Made by a program: the position numbers and the translations under genes. The notes beneath the pieces were generated by a model. The model saw nothing but the letters and a program-made list of their open reading frames with translations. It searched no databases and was not told where the DNA came from. From assembly GCA_937863915.1 (NCBI GenBank), contig CALMID010000467.1, forward strand, positions 1 through 5,258: a stretch of DNA of 5,258 nucleotides, read 5' to 3'. The stretch is from an uncultured Pseudomonas sp. (GTDB lineage: Bacteria; Pseudomonadota; Gammaproteobacteria; Pseudomonadales; Pseudomonadaceae). This document shows, one piece after another, positions 1 to 4,380 of the stretch (position 1 is the stretch's first letter; the number at the start of each line of letters is the position of its first letter).

Positions 1-181
1 TGAGGATCTTGTCGCCGTATTTCTGCGCGGAGCGTTCCAGCGTTTCCTTGAGCGCAATGGCCGGGACTTCATAGGGAAACTGGATTTCCACGCCGGCAAA
101 ACCCGCCACGGCAGCAGCCCGCACCCGCTCCAGCAGCGGCAACTCGTTGAACAGCAGCGACAGGTTGGCCGCGAGCTTCAT
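1..181 (-). CDS. Hydroxypyruvate isomerase-like TIM-barrel protein, N-terminal part (cut by window edge)
   Basis: Only the first 60 codons are present; the frame is still open at the left edge. The N-terminus (MKLAANLSLLFNELPLLERV, then AAVAGFAGVEIQFPYEVP) resembles the Hyi/OtnI family of xylose-isomerase-like TIM barrels. The 'AANLS.LF' first strand and the 'AGF.GVE..FPY' segment are the recognisable parts. Family members interconvert hydroxypyruvate and tartronate semialdehyde (Hyi) or 2-oxo-tetronates (OtnI) in the cytoplasm. The start is well supported: a GAGGA Shine-Dalgarno lies at 192-188, six bases before the ATG. The ATG overlaps the TGA of the upstream dehydrogenase gene (ATGA, 181-178), so translational coupling is likely. 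The pairing with a GlxR/GarR-type reductase favours a hydroxypyruvate/tartronate semialdehyde role. Residues 51-60 (SAQKYGDKIL) do not obviously recall the usual second strand of the family, but too little is visible to call a defect. Hyi versus OtnI cannot be decided here. Confidence 0.75.
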   Translation of the reverse strand, partial: MKLAANLSLLFNELPLLERVRAAAVAGFAGVEIQFPYEVPAIALKETLERSAQKYGDKIL

Positions 182-1065
182 GTTTTTTCCTCGAACAGCT
201 CGATCAGGGTCGCCGGATCCCTGTGCAACGCGCCCTGCTGGCCGTGCAGGCGCATCAACTGCGCCGCCAGCCCGCTCATCGGTGTGGCCGATGCACTGGC
301 CTGCGACAGGCGCACCGCAGTATCCAGATCCTTGAGCAGGGTACGCACATGCCACTTGACTGGCTCGAAGCGACGCTCGGCCATCTGCGGCGCGAGAATC
401 TGCAACGGCTTCGAATCGGCAAAGCCACCGGCCAGTGCCGGCGCCAGCAGGCTGGCATCCACCCCACTACGCTCGGCACTGGCCACCACCTCGGCAATCA
501 CCAGCGCATTACTGGCGACAATCATCTGGTTGCACACCTTGGTGACCTGCCCCGCACCCACTGCACCCATATGGGTCAGACGCTGACCGAGGTGTTCGGC
601 AATCGGCCGCAAACGCTGGATATCGTTGTGATCACCACCAGCCATGATGGCCAGCGTGCCAGCCTCTGCCCCCAGCGTACCGCCGGAAACCGGAGCATCG
701 ACCCAGCGCATGCCGGTACGCGCCAACAGTTCGGCAGCCATCTCGCGGGTCTCAGCGGGATCGGAGCTGGAGAAATCCACCAGCAACTGCCCGGGGCGCG
801 CCGTCTCGACCAAGCCGCCGACTCCGAAGACCACCTCACGCACGGCGGCGGTATCGGCCAGACAGAGCAGAATGACCTCGGCCCGGTCACAGAGCTCGGC
901 CGGCTGATCAACGCGCTGAGCACCCAGCTCCAGCAGCGGCAGGCATCGATCCGCCGAGCGGTTCCACAGGGTCAGGGGAAAGCCGGCCGCCAACAGGCGA
1001 CGGCACATCGGCAGGCCCATCAGGCCGATACCGGCAAAAGCAAGAGAAGGAAGGGACTGGATCAT
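178..1065 (-). CDS. NAD(P)-dependent beta-hydroxyacid dehydrogenase, GlxR/GarR-like (probable tartronate semialdehyde reductase)
   Basis: This 295-residue protein has the full length typical of the 3-hydroxyisobutyrate dehydrogenase / 2-hydroxy-3-oxopropionate reductase family. The N-terminal Rossmann fold carries the dinucleotide motif GIGLMGLPM at 12-20. The second strand ends in WNRS (34-37); an Asn-Arg-Ser/Thr there is usual in NADPH-preferring members. The substrate-binding motif DAPVSGG is at 123-129. The catalytic segment GAGQVTKVCNQ (170-180) holds the general-acid lysine K176 and the conserved N179. The C-terminal helical domain has the family KDLDTA motif at 245-250. The likely reaction is reversible reduction of tartronate semialdehyde to D-glycerate, in the cytoplasm. 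Support comes from the overlapping downstream hydroxypyruvate isomerase-like gene. Other family substrates (glyoxylate, succinic semialdehyde, 3-hydroxyisobutyrate, threonate) cannot be excluded from sequence. The start at 1065 has only a weak Shine-Dalgarno (GGGTG), but it lies immediately before the Rossmann domain, as expected. All key residues are present and nothing looks broken. Confidence 0.85.
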   Translation of the reverse strand: MIQSLPSLAFAGIGLMGLPMCRRLLAAGFPLTLWNRSADRCLPLLELGAQRVDQPAELCDRAEVILLCLADTAAVREVVFGVGGLVETARPGQLLVDFSSSDPAETREMAAELLARTGMRWVDAPVSGGTLGAEAGTLAIMAGGDHNDIQRLRPIAEHLGQRLTHMGAVGAGQVTKVCNQMIVASNALVIAEVVASAERSGVDASLLAPALAGGFADSKPLQILAPQMAERRFEPVKWHVRTLLKDLDTAVRLSQASASATPMSGLAAQLMRLHGQQGALHRDPATLIELFEEKT

Positions 1066-1094
1066 GCAGGCACCCGTCAGACTGAACGAGCGCC

Positions 1095-1103
1095 AGTGTA
1101 TCA
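1095..1103 (-). promoter_or_regulatory. Possible extended -10 promoter element for the dehydrogenase gene
   Basis: Read on the minus strand, this stretch is TGA followed by TACACT. That is an extended -10 (TGn) plus a hexamer matching TATAAT at four of six positions, about 30 bases before the dehydrogenase ATG. No good -35 hexamer is visible upstream, where the DNA is very GC-rich. This is a weak call. If it is not real, the dehydrogenase would depend on read-through from the DUF5064 gene 63 bases upstream. Confidence 0.25.
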
Positions 1104-1128
1104 GCGCCGCTGGCGCGGCGCGTCGGGC

Positions 1129-1494
1129 TTACAGACCATCCTTGGCCAGGTGATCGAAGTCGACCGTATCACCCGGACGGGCGTCGAGCTTGGCGCGGAT
1201 ATCCTCGAACATCGCGTCAAACTCCTTATGCCCTCGCATCACCAGGCTGCTGTTGGCCGGCATGCCATGCTTGACCGCCACCTTGGACAGCAGGCTGGCG
1301 AAGTTGAAGGCGGTGTCGCTGTGCATGTCGAATTCCTCGACGAATGCCTGGCCGCCAATGTGGCCACTCATTTTGAAGTGCATCAGCTTGCCTTCACTCG
1401 GGTCATGACGAACCTCGTAATGCACGTCCACGTCGAATTCGGGGCCTGGCATGCCCGGTAGGCTTTTACGATGCAGATGACCTGGTTCAAACAT
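1129..1494 (-). CDS. DUF5064 family protein
   Basis: This is a 121-residue soluble protein of unknown function. The N-terminus MFEPGHLHRKSLPG and the following FDVDVHYEVRHDPSEGKLMHFKM (20-42) match what I know of the DUF5064 family, found mainly in Pseudomonas. It is rich in His, Asp and Glu, with an alternating beta-strand-like first half (19-55) and a helical second half (61-105). There is no signal peptide, membrane segment or cysteine. The same frame stays open upstream to an ATG at 1572, but I place the start at 1494. A strong Shine-Dalgarno (AAAGGAG, 1510-1504) lies nine bases before this ATG, and the family begins with MFEPG. The extra upstream residues look like translated leader. The gene lies 96 bases downstream of the DUF2288 gene on the same strand, so the two may be co-transcribed. 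No function is inferred. Confidence 0.85.
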   Translation of the reverse strand: MFEPGHLHRKSLPGMPGPEFDVDVHYEVRHDPSEGKLMHFKMSGHIGGQAFVEEFDMHSDTAFNFASLLSKVAVKHGMPANSSLVMRGHKEFDAMFEDIRAKLDARPGDTVDFDHLAKDGL

Positions 1495-1503
1495 GGACTG
1501 ACA

Positions 1504-1510
1504 CTCCTTT
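1504..1510 (-). promoter_or_regulatory. Ribosome binding site that fixes the DUF5064 start
   Basis: The minus strand reads AAAGGAG here, nine bases before the ATG at 1494. No comparable site precedes the in-frame ATG at 1572. This is the main reason for choosing the shorter, 121-residue product. Confidence 0.8.
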
Positions 1511-1590
1511 ATGCGTCTTGTGTGGCATTGAGCTTCGCGGAAAAAAGCACCTGCGTCCAGCCCGGACGGCACCCGCTGACTTGCGGCAGA

Positions 1591-1908
1591 TCAATGTAGC
1601 AGCGGCTTTGCCTCGCGCTCCTGAATCACCACCCAGGGCGCCACCACCACGGCCCACAGATCCGGATCTCGCGCCAGCAGGTCTTCGGCCAGGGCGGCTT
1701 CAACCTTGGCCAGCTGACCACTGGTCAGCCAGGCCGTCACACTGGCCTTGTCATCCGTAGCCAGTGCCTCTGCCACTGCCACCAGGTCGGCCTGAGGATC
1801 GACCCAGAGCAGAGCACCGCGAGCAAAGAAAGGCTGCAATTCCTGCCAGGAGATTTTCGCGGTTTCTCCCAGCAGCTTGGCATAGAGGGTGCTAGTTTGT
1901 TCGGTCAT
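1591..1908 (-). CDS. DUF2288 family protein
   Basis: This is a 105-residue cytoplasmic protein of unknown function. The family is recognisable by the N-terminal block LYAKLLGETAKISWQELQPF (8-27), followed by FARGALLWVDPQADLVAVAEAL (28-49), a pattern I associate with DUF2288. Conserved-looking tryptophans are at 21, 35, 60, 85 and 92. The remainder is short and helix-prone (50-79), ending in a hydrophobic strand LWAVVVAPWVVIQE (84-97). There is no signal peptide or membrane helix. The ATG is preceded by an AGGA Shine-Dalgarno with about eight bases of spacing. It is the first gene leftward from the divergent intergenic region shared with braC. DUF5064 follows after 96 bases, and that gap holds no convincing terminator. 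Function is not known, and nothing in the context ties it to amino-acid transport beyond adjacency. Confidence 0.85.
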   Translation of the reverse strand: MTEQTSTLYAKLLGETAKISWQELQPFFARGALLWVDPQADLVAVAEALATDDKASVTAWLTSGQLAKVEAALAEDLLARDPDLWAVVVAPWVVIQEREAKPLLH

Positions 1909-1948
1909 GGGTTGTTCCTGGGCCGATCCTGATCAAAGAAGGGCCGGC

Positions 1949-1977
1949 ATGATACCCGGCAACCCTCGGCGAATGAA
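1949..1977 (-). promoter_or_regulatory. Candidate sigma-70 promoter for the DUF2288 gene
   Basis: On the minus strand a TTCATT hexamer (1977-1972) is separated by exactly 17 bases from TATCAT (1954-1949). The -10 matches the consensus at five of six positions and the -35 at three of six. Transcription would start near 1942, giving a leader of about 35 bases before the ATG at 1908. Spacing and position are good, but the -35 is poor. Confidence 0.4.
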
Positions 1978-2084
1978 CCGTCTCCGGAGTTGGCCGAACG
2001 ATCAGAAAACTCCAAGGCAACGCCGTTTTTCTGTATGTTTGTTACGCCCATGCGACACCCGCAAAACCGCCCTGAATGCTTGGC

Positions 2085-2114
2085 TTTTCAAGGCGCAAAG
2101 CACCGCTCTACACT
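2085..2114 (+). promoter_or_regulatory. Weak candidate sigma-70 promoter for braC
   Basis: TTTTCA (2085-2090) and TACACT (2109-2114) are separated by 18 bases, and each matches its consensus hexamer at four of six positions. Transcription would begin near 2121, giving a leader of about 97 bases that includes the hairpin and A-rich motif described below. I found no sigma-54 type -24/-12 pair with correct spacing. A weak core promoter would fit an activated or regulated gene, but this is inference. Confidence 0.3.
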
Positions 2115-2127
2115 GTGCCGGTACAGT
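2112..2127. promoter_or_regulatory. Inverted repeat ACTGT-N6-ACAGT, possible operator
   Basis: Perfect five-base arms (2112-2116 and 2123-2127) flank GCCGGT. The repeat overlaps the end of the candidate braC -10 element and the expected start point, where a repressor would act. Five-base arms arise readily by chance, and I cannot match this to a named regulator. Confidence 0.25.
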
Positions 2128-2152
2128 TGCCCGGCCGGTGTCCGCGGCATCC

Positions 2153-2182
2153 ATCCGTGACTGTCACCACGGCAGCACGGAT
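2153..2182 (+). promoter_or_regulatory. Predicted hairpin in the braC 5' leader
   Basis: ATCCGTG (2153-2159) pairs perfectly with CACGGAT (2176-2182) across a 16-base loop. Alternative pairings compete for the same 5' arm. CCGTG (2155-2159) can also pair with a second copy of CACGG at 2168-2172, and GTGAC (2157-2161) can pair with GTCAC (2163-2167). There is no T-tract, so this is not an intrinsic terminator. It ends directly against the A-rich motif at 2183. Its existence in the RNA depends on transcription starting upstream of 2153, which is not proven. Confidence 0.35.
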
Positions 2183-2190
2183 AACAACAA
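2183..2190 (+). promoter_or_regulatory. AAnAAnAA motif, candidate Crc/Hfq (catabolite repression) site
   Basis: The bases AACAACAA match the AAnAAnAA pattern bound by Hfq with Crc in Pseudomonas mRNAs near the translation start. The motif lies about 20 bases upstream of the braC Shine-Dalgarno and 27 upstream of the ATG, a usual position for such sites. Uptake and catabolic genes for amino acids are typical targets of this system. The match is visible in the sequence; regulation is inferred. Confidence 0.5.
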
Positions 2191-2217
2191 CTTATAAAGA
2201 CCAACGAGTGGAGCACT

Positions 2218-3339
2218 ATGAACAAGGCTACTAAGCAGATGACCAAGCTGTTTGCCGCCATGGCCATGGCCGGCGTTGCCAGCTACTCCGTAGCGGCTGA
2301 CACCATCAAGATCGCCCTGGCCGGTCCGGTTACCGGTGCGGTTGCGCAATACGGCGAAATGCAGTTCATCGGTGCCAAGATGGCCATCGAGCAGATCAAC
2401 AAGGCCGGCGGCGTCAACGGCGCCATGCTCGAAGGCGTGGTCTACGACGACGCCTGCGATCCGAAGCAGGCCGTGGCGGTCGCCAACAAGATCGTCAACG
2501 ACGAAGTGCAATACGTGGTTGGCCACCTGTGCTCCAGCTCCACTCAGCCGGCCTCCGACATCTATGAAGACGAAGGCATCCTGATGATCACCGCGGCCTC
2601 CACCAGCCCGGACATCACCGCCCGCGGCTACCAGCTGGTGTTCCGCACCATTGGCCTGGACAGCCTGCAGGGCCCGACCGCCGGCAAGTTCATCGCCGAG
2701 CACGTCAAGCCCAAGACCGTCGCCGTGATCCACGACAAGCAGCAGTACGGCGAAGGCATCGCCACTGCCGTGAAGCAGACCCTGGAAGCCGCCGGCACCA
2801 AGGTCGCCCTGTTCGAAGGCATCAATGCCGGCGACAAGGACTTCTCGGCCATGATCGCCAAGCTCAAGCAGGCCAATGTCGACTTCGTCTACTACGGCGG
2901 CTACCACCCGGAACTGGGCCTGCTGCTGCGTCAGTCGGCCGAGAAAGGCCTGAAAGCCAAGTACATGGGTCCGGAAGGTGTCGGCAACAAGGAAATCTCG
3001 GCCATCGCCGGCCCGGCCTCCGAAGGTCTGCTGGTAACCCTGCCGAAGTCCTTCGACCAGGATCCGAAGAACCAGGCGCTGGTTGAAGCCTTCAAGGCCA
3101 AGAACCAGGACCCGACCGGCCCGTTCGTGTTCCCGGCCTACGCCGCGGTACAGGTCATGGCCGAAGGCATGAAGAAGGCCGGCAGCACCGACACCGCCAA
3201 GGTGGCCGAAGCCCTGCGCGCCAACAGCTTCGACACCCCGACCGGCAGCCTCGCCTTTGATGAAAAGGGCGACCTGAAGGACTTCAGCTTCGTGGTCTAC
3301 GAATGGCACCAGGACGGCACCAAGTCCGAAGCCAAGTAA
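2218..3339 (+). CDS. braC: Branched-chain amino acid ABC transporter, periplasmic binding protein BraC
   Basis: This 373-residue protein is the periplasmic receptor of the LIV-I type importer for leucine, isoleucine and valine (often also alanine and threonine). A Sec signal peptide has Lys at 3, 6 and 10, a hydrophobic core LFAAMAMAGVA (11-21), and probable cleavage after A26, leaving ADTIKIALAGPVTG as the mature start. Two cysteines only, C80 (YDDAC) and C105 (GHLCSSS), correspond to the conserved LivJ/BraC disulfide. The ligand pocket motifs are the serines at 106-108, AAST at 126-129 and the acid in GPEGVGN (E253). Sequence and length match P. aeruginosa BraC closely. A GTGGAG Shine-Dalgarno (2208-2213) lies four bases before the ATG, which is rather short spacing. 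It is the first gene of the operon. It is followed by a strong terminator-like hairpin, which should favour excess BraC over the permeases. Codon use is strongly biased to C-ending codons, as in an abundant protein. Confidence 0.97.
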   Translation: MNKATKQMTKLFAAMAMAGVASYSVAADTIKIALAGPVTGAVAQYGEMQFIGAKMAIEQINKAGGVNGAMLEGVVYDDACDPKQAVAVANKIVNDEVQYVVGHLCSSSTQPASDIYEDEGILMITAASTSPDITARGYQLVFRTIGLDSLQGPTAGKFIAEHVKPKTVAVIHDKQQYGEGIATAVKQTLEAAGTKVALFEGINAGDKDFSAMIAKLKQANVDFVYYGGYHPELGLLLRQSAEKGLKAKYMGPEGVGNKEISAIAGPASEGLLVTLPKSFDQDPKNQALVEAFKAKNQDPTGPFVFPAYAAVQVMAEGMKKAGSTDTAKVAEALRANSFDTPTGSLAFDEKGDLKDFSFVVYEWHQDGTKSEAK

Positions 3340-3355
3340 GCCCATGCGTTAACCC

Positions 3356-3390
3356 AAAGCCCACTGCACCTGCAGTGGGCTTTGTTTATT
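3356..3390 (+). terminator. Intrinsic terminator / attenuator between braC and braD
   Basis: A perfect 13-base inverted repeat (AAAGCCCACTGCA at 3356-3368, TGCAGTGGGCTTT at 3371-3383) has only two bases between its arms, so the real loop is ACCT. It is followed by TTTGTTTATT. It begins 17 bases after the braC stop codon. Because braD follows on the same strand with no clear promoter of its own in the remaining 66 bases, I read it as a partial terminator or an mRNA 3'-end stabiliser within the operon. Confidence 0.9.
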
Positions 3391-3443
3391 CGAGCAATCC
3401 GGATATTCGCCGCGCTACCCGCGCCGCCCCCGCCGGGATATCC

Positions 3444-3449
3444 GAGGAG
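3444..3449 (+). promoter_or_regulatory. Ribosome binding site that fixes the braD start
   Basis: GAGGAG ends seven bases before the ATG at 3457. The frame is open further upstream to an ATG at 3382, but that codon falls inside the terminator stem and lacks a Shine-Dalgarno. The extra residues it would add (proline-rich, no membrane character) are unlike the family. Confidence 0.85.
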
Positions 3450-3456
3450 TCAGGTA

Positions 3457-4380
3457 ATGCCCGATCTCTACCACTATCTGCAGCAGCTGGTTAACGGCCT
3501 GACTGTTGGCAGTACCTACGCCCTGATCGCCATCGGCTACACCATGGTCTACGGCATCATTGGCATGATCAATTTCGCCCATGGCGAGGTGTACATGATT
3601 GGCTCGTACGTGGCCTTCATCGTCATCGCCGGGCTGTCCCTGATGGGACTCGACAGTCTGCCGCTGGTGATCACCGCCGCCTTCGCCGCGAGCGTGATCG
3701 TCACCAGCGCCTATGGCTACAGCATCGAACGGGTGGCCTACCGCCCCCTGCGTGGCAGCAACCGCCTGATCCCGCTGATTTCGGCGATCGGCATGTCGAT
3801 CTTCCTGCAGAACGAAGTGCTGCTGGCACAGGACTCCAAGGACAAGGCCATCCCCAACCTGCTGCCCGGCAACTTCGTCATCGGTGCCGACAGCATGAGC
3901 GGCGTGACCATCTCCTACATGCAGGTGCTGATCTTCGTCATCACCTTCGTGGTGATGCTCGGCCTGACCGCCTTCATCTCCCGTTCACGGCTGGGCCGCG
4001 CCTGCCGCGCCTGCGCCGAAGACATCAAGATGGCCAACCTGCTGGGCATCAACACCAACAACATCATCGCCCTGACCTTCGTCATCGGCGCCGCGCTGGC
4101 GGCCGTAGCGGCCGTGCTGCTGGGCCTGCAATACGGCGTGATCAACCCGCACCTGGGCTTCCTCGCCGGGATCAAGGCCTTCACCGCCGCCGTGCTGGGC
4201 GGCATCGGCAGCATCCCCGGCGCCATGCTCGGTGGCTTGCTGCTGGGCGTGGCCGAAGCTTTCGGCGCCGATATCTTTGGTGACCAGTACAAGGACGTGG
4301 TGGCCTTCGGCCTGCTGGTTCTGGTGTTGCTGTTCCGTCCGACCGGCATCCTCGGTCGCCCGGAGGTGGAAAAAGTATGA
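3457..4380 (+). CDS. braD: Branched-chain amino acid ABC transporter permease BraD (LivH family)
   Basis: This 307-residue inner-membrane permease has the same length as P. aeruginosa BraD. With BraE it forms the channel through which BraC-delivered branched-chain amino acids pass. The family signature [19 protein letters not shown] lies at 33-51. Hydrophobic segments are at about 9-32, 45-63, 68-88, 104-122, 154-174, 203-226, 240-268 and 280-293. The cytoplasmic loop [23 protein letters not shown] (177-199) is the LivH/LivM equivalent of the EAA coupling loop that contacts the ATPase. The glycine-rich stretch [20 protein letters not shown] (241-260) is also conserved. I chose the start at 3457 over the in-frame ATG at 3382 on the basis of a good Shine-Dalgarno and family length. 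The gene lies downstream of the braC terminator and overlaps braE by four bases, so translation of the two permeases is probably coupled. Confidence 0.96.
   Translation: MPDLYHYLQQLVNGLTVGSTYALIAIGYTMVYGIIGMINFAHGEVYMIGSYVAFIVIAGLSLMGLDSLPLVITAAFAASVIVTSAYGYSIERVAYRPLRGSNRLIPLISAIGMSIFLQNEVLLAQDSKDKAIPNLLPGNFVIGADSMSGVTISYMQVLIFVITFVVMLGLTAFISRSRLGRACRACAEDIKMANLLGINTNNIIALTFVIGAALAAVAAVLLGLQYGVINPHLGFLAGIKAFTAAVLGGIGSIPGAMLGGLLLGVAEAFGADIFGDQYKDVVAFGLLVLVLLFRPTGILGRPEVEKV
4362..4367 (+). promoter_or_regulatory. braE ribosome binding site inside the braD 3' end
   Basis: GGAGGT lies nine bases before the ATG at 4377 and twelve before the adjacent in-frame ATG at 4380. The spacing favours 4377, which gives the ATGA overlap with the braD stop. 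The choice changes the product by a single methionine. Confidence 0.65.

Larger units (their letters stand above)
1909..2217. other. Divergent intergenic region between the DUF2288 gene and braC
   Basis: These 309 bases hold no gene I can support. The DUF2288 side (1909-1980) contains a candidate leftward promoter. The stretch 1981-2080 is comparatively AT-rich around 2003-2045, and I see no clear motif in it. The braC side (2081-2217) holds a weak candidate promoter, two short palindromes, a predicted leader hairpin, an A-rich Crc/Hfq-type motif and the braC ribosome binding site, described separately. A plus-strand frame runs through most of the region but has no family resemblance and no convincing ribosome binding site. 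Confidence 0.7.

Noticed and set aside
1090..1116. Inverted repeat GCGCCAG-N13-CTGGCGC after the DUF5064 gene, as a terminator or repeat element
   Set aside because: No T-tract follows on either strand, and GC-rich seven-base arms are expected by chance in this DNA. I saw no second copy in the window.
223..1461. A 412-codon open frame on the plus strand across the reductase and DUF5064 genes
   Set aside because: It spans two recognised minus-strand genes and the gap between them. Its His/Gln/Gly-rich translation lacks any known domain, which is typical of an antisense shadow frame.
1541..1568. Small inverted repeat CGTCC/GGACG plus six A's (six T's on the minus strand) between the DUF2288 and DUF5064 genes, as a terminator
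   Set aside because: The stem is only five base pairs and is separated from the T run by seven bases, so it does not have the form of an intrinsic terminator.
2080..2102. A sigma-54 type promoter reading TTGGC ... GC ahead of braC
   Set aside because: The distance between the GG and GC elements is eleven bases rather than the required ten, and the rest of the consensus does not fit.
2050..2160. A possible 36-residue leader peptide ahead of braC
   Set aside because: There is no Shine-Dalgarno before the ATG, no run of Leu, Ile or Val codons for attenuation, and the likely transcription start lies inside the frame.
1889..2197. A 102-codon plus-strand frame in the divergent intergenic region
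   Set aside because: It starts inside the DUF2288 gene, has no convincing ribosome binding site, shows no recognisable motif, and runs through the candidate promoter elements.
2164..3345. A 393-codon open frame on the minus strand, antisense to all of braC
   Set aside because: It mirrors braC exactly. Its Gly/Val/His/Asp-rich composition is what reverse reading of GC-rich, codon-biased DNA gives. There is no family resemblance and no reason to prefer it over the clear BraC protein.
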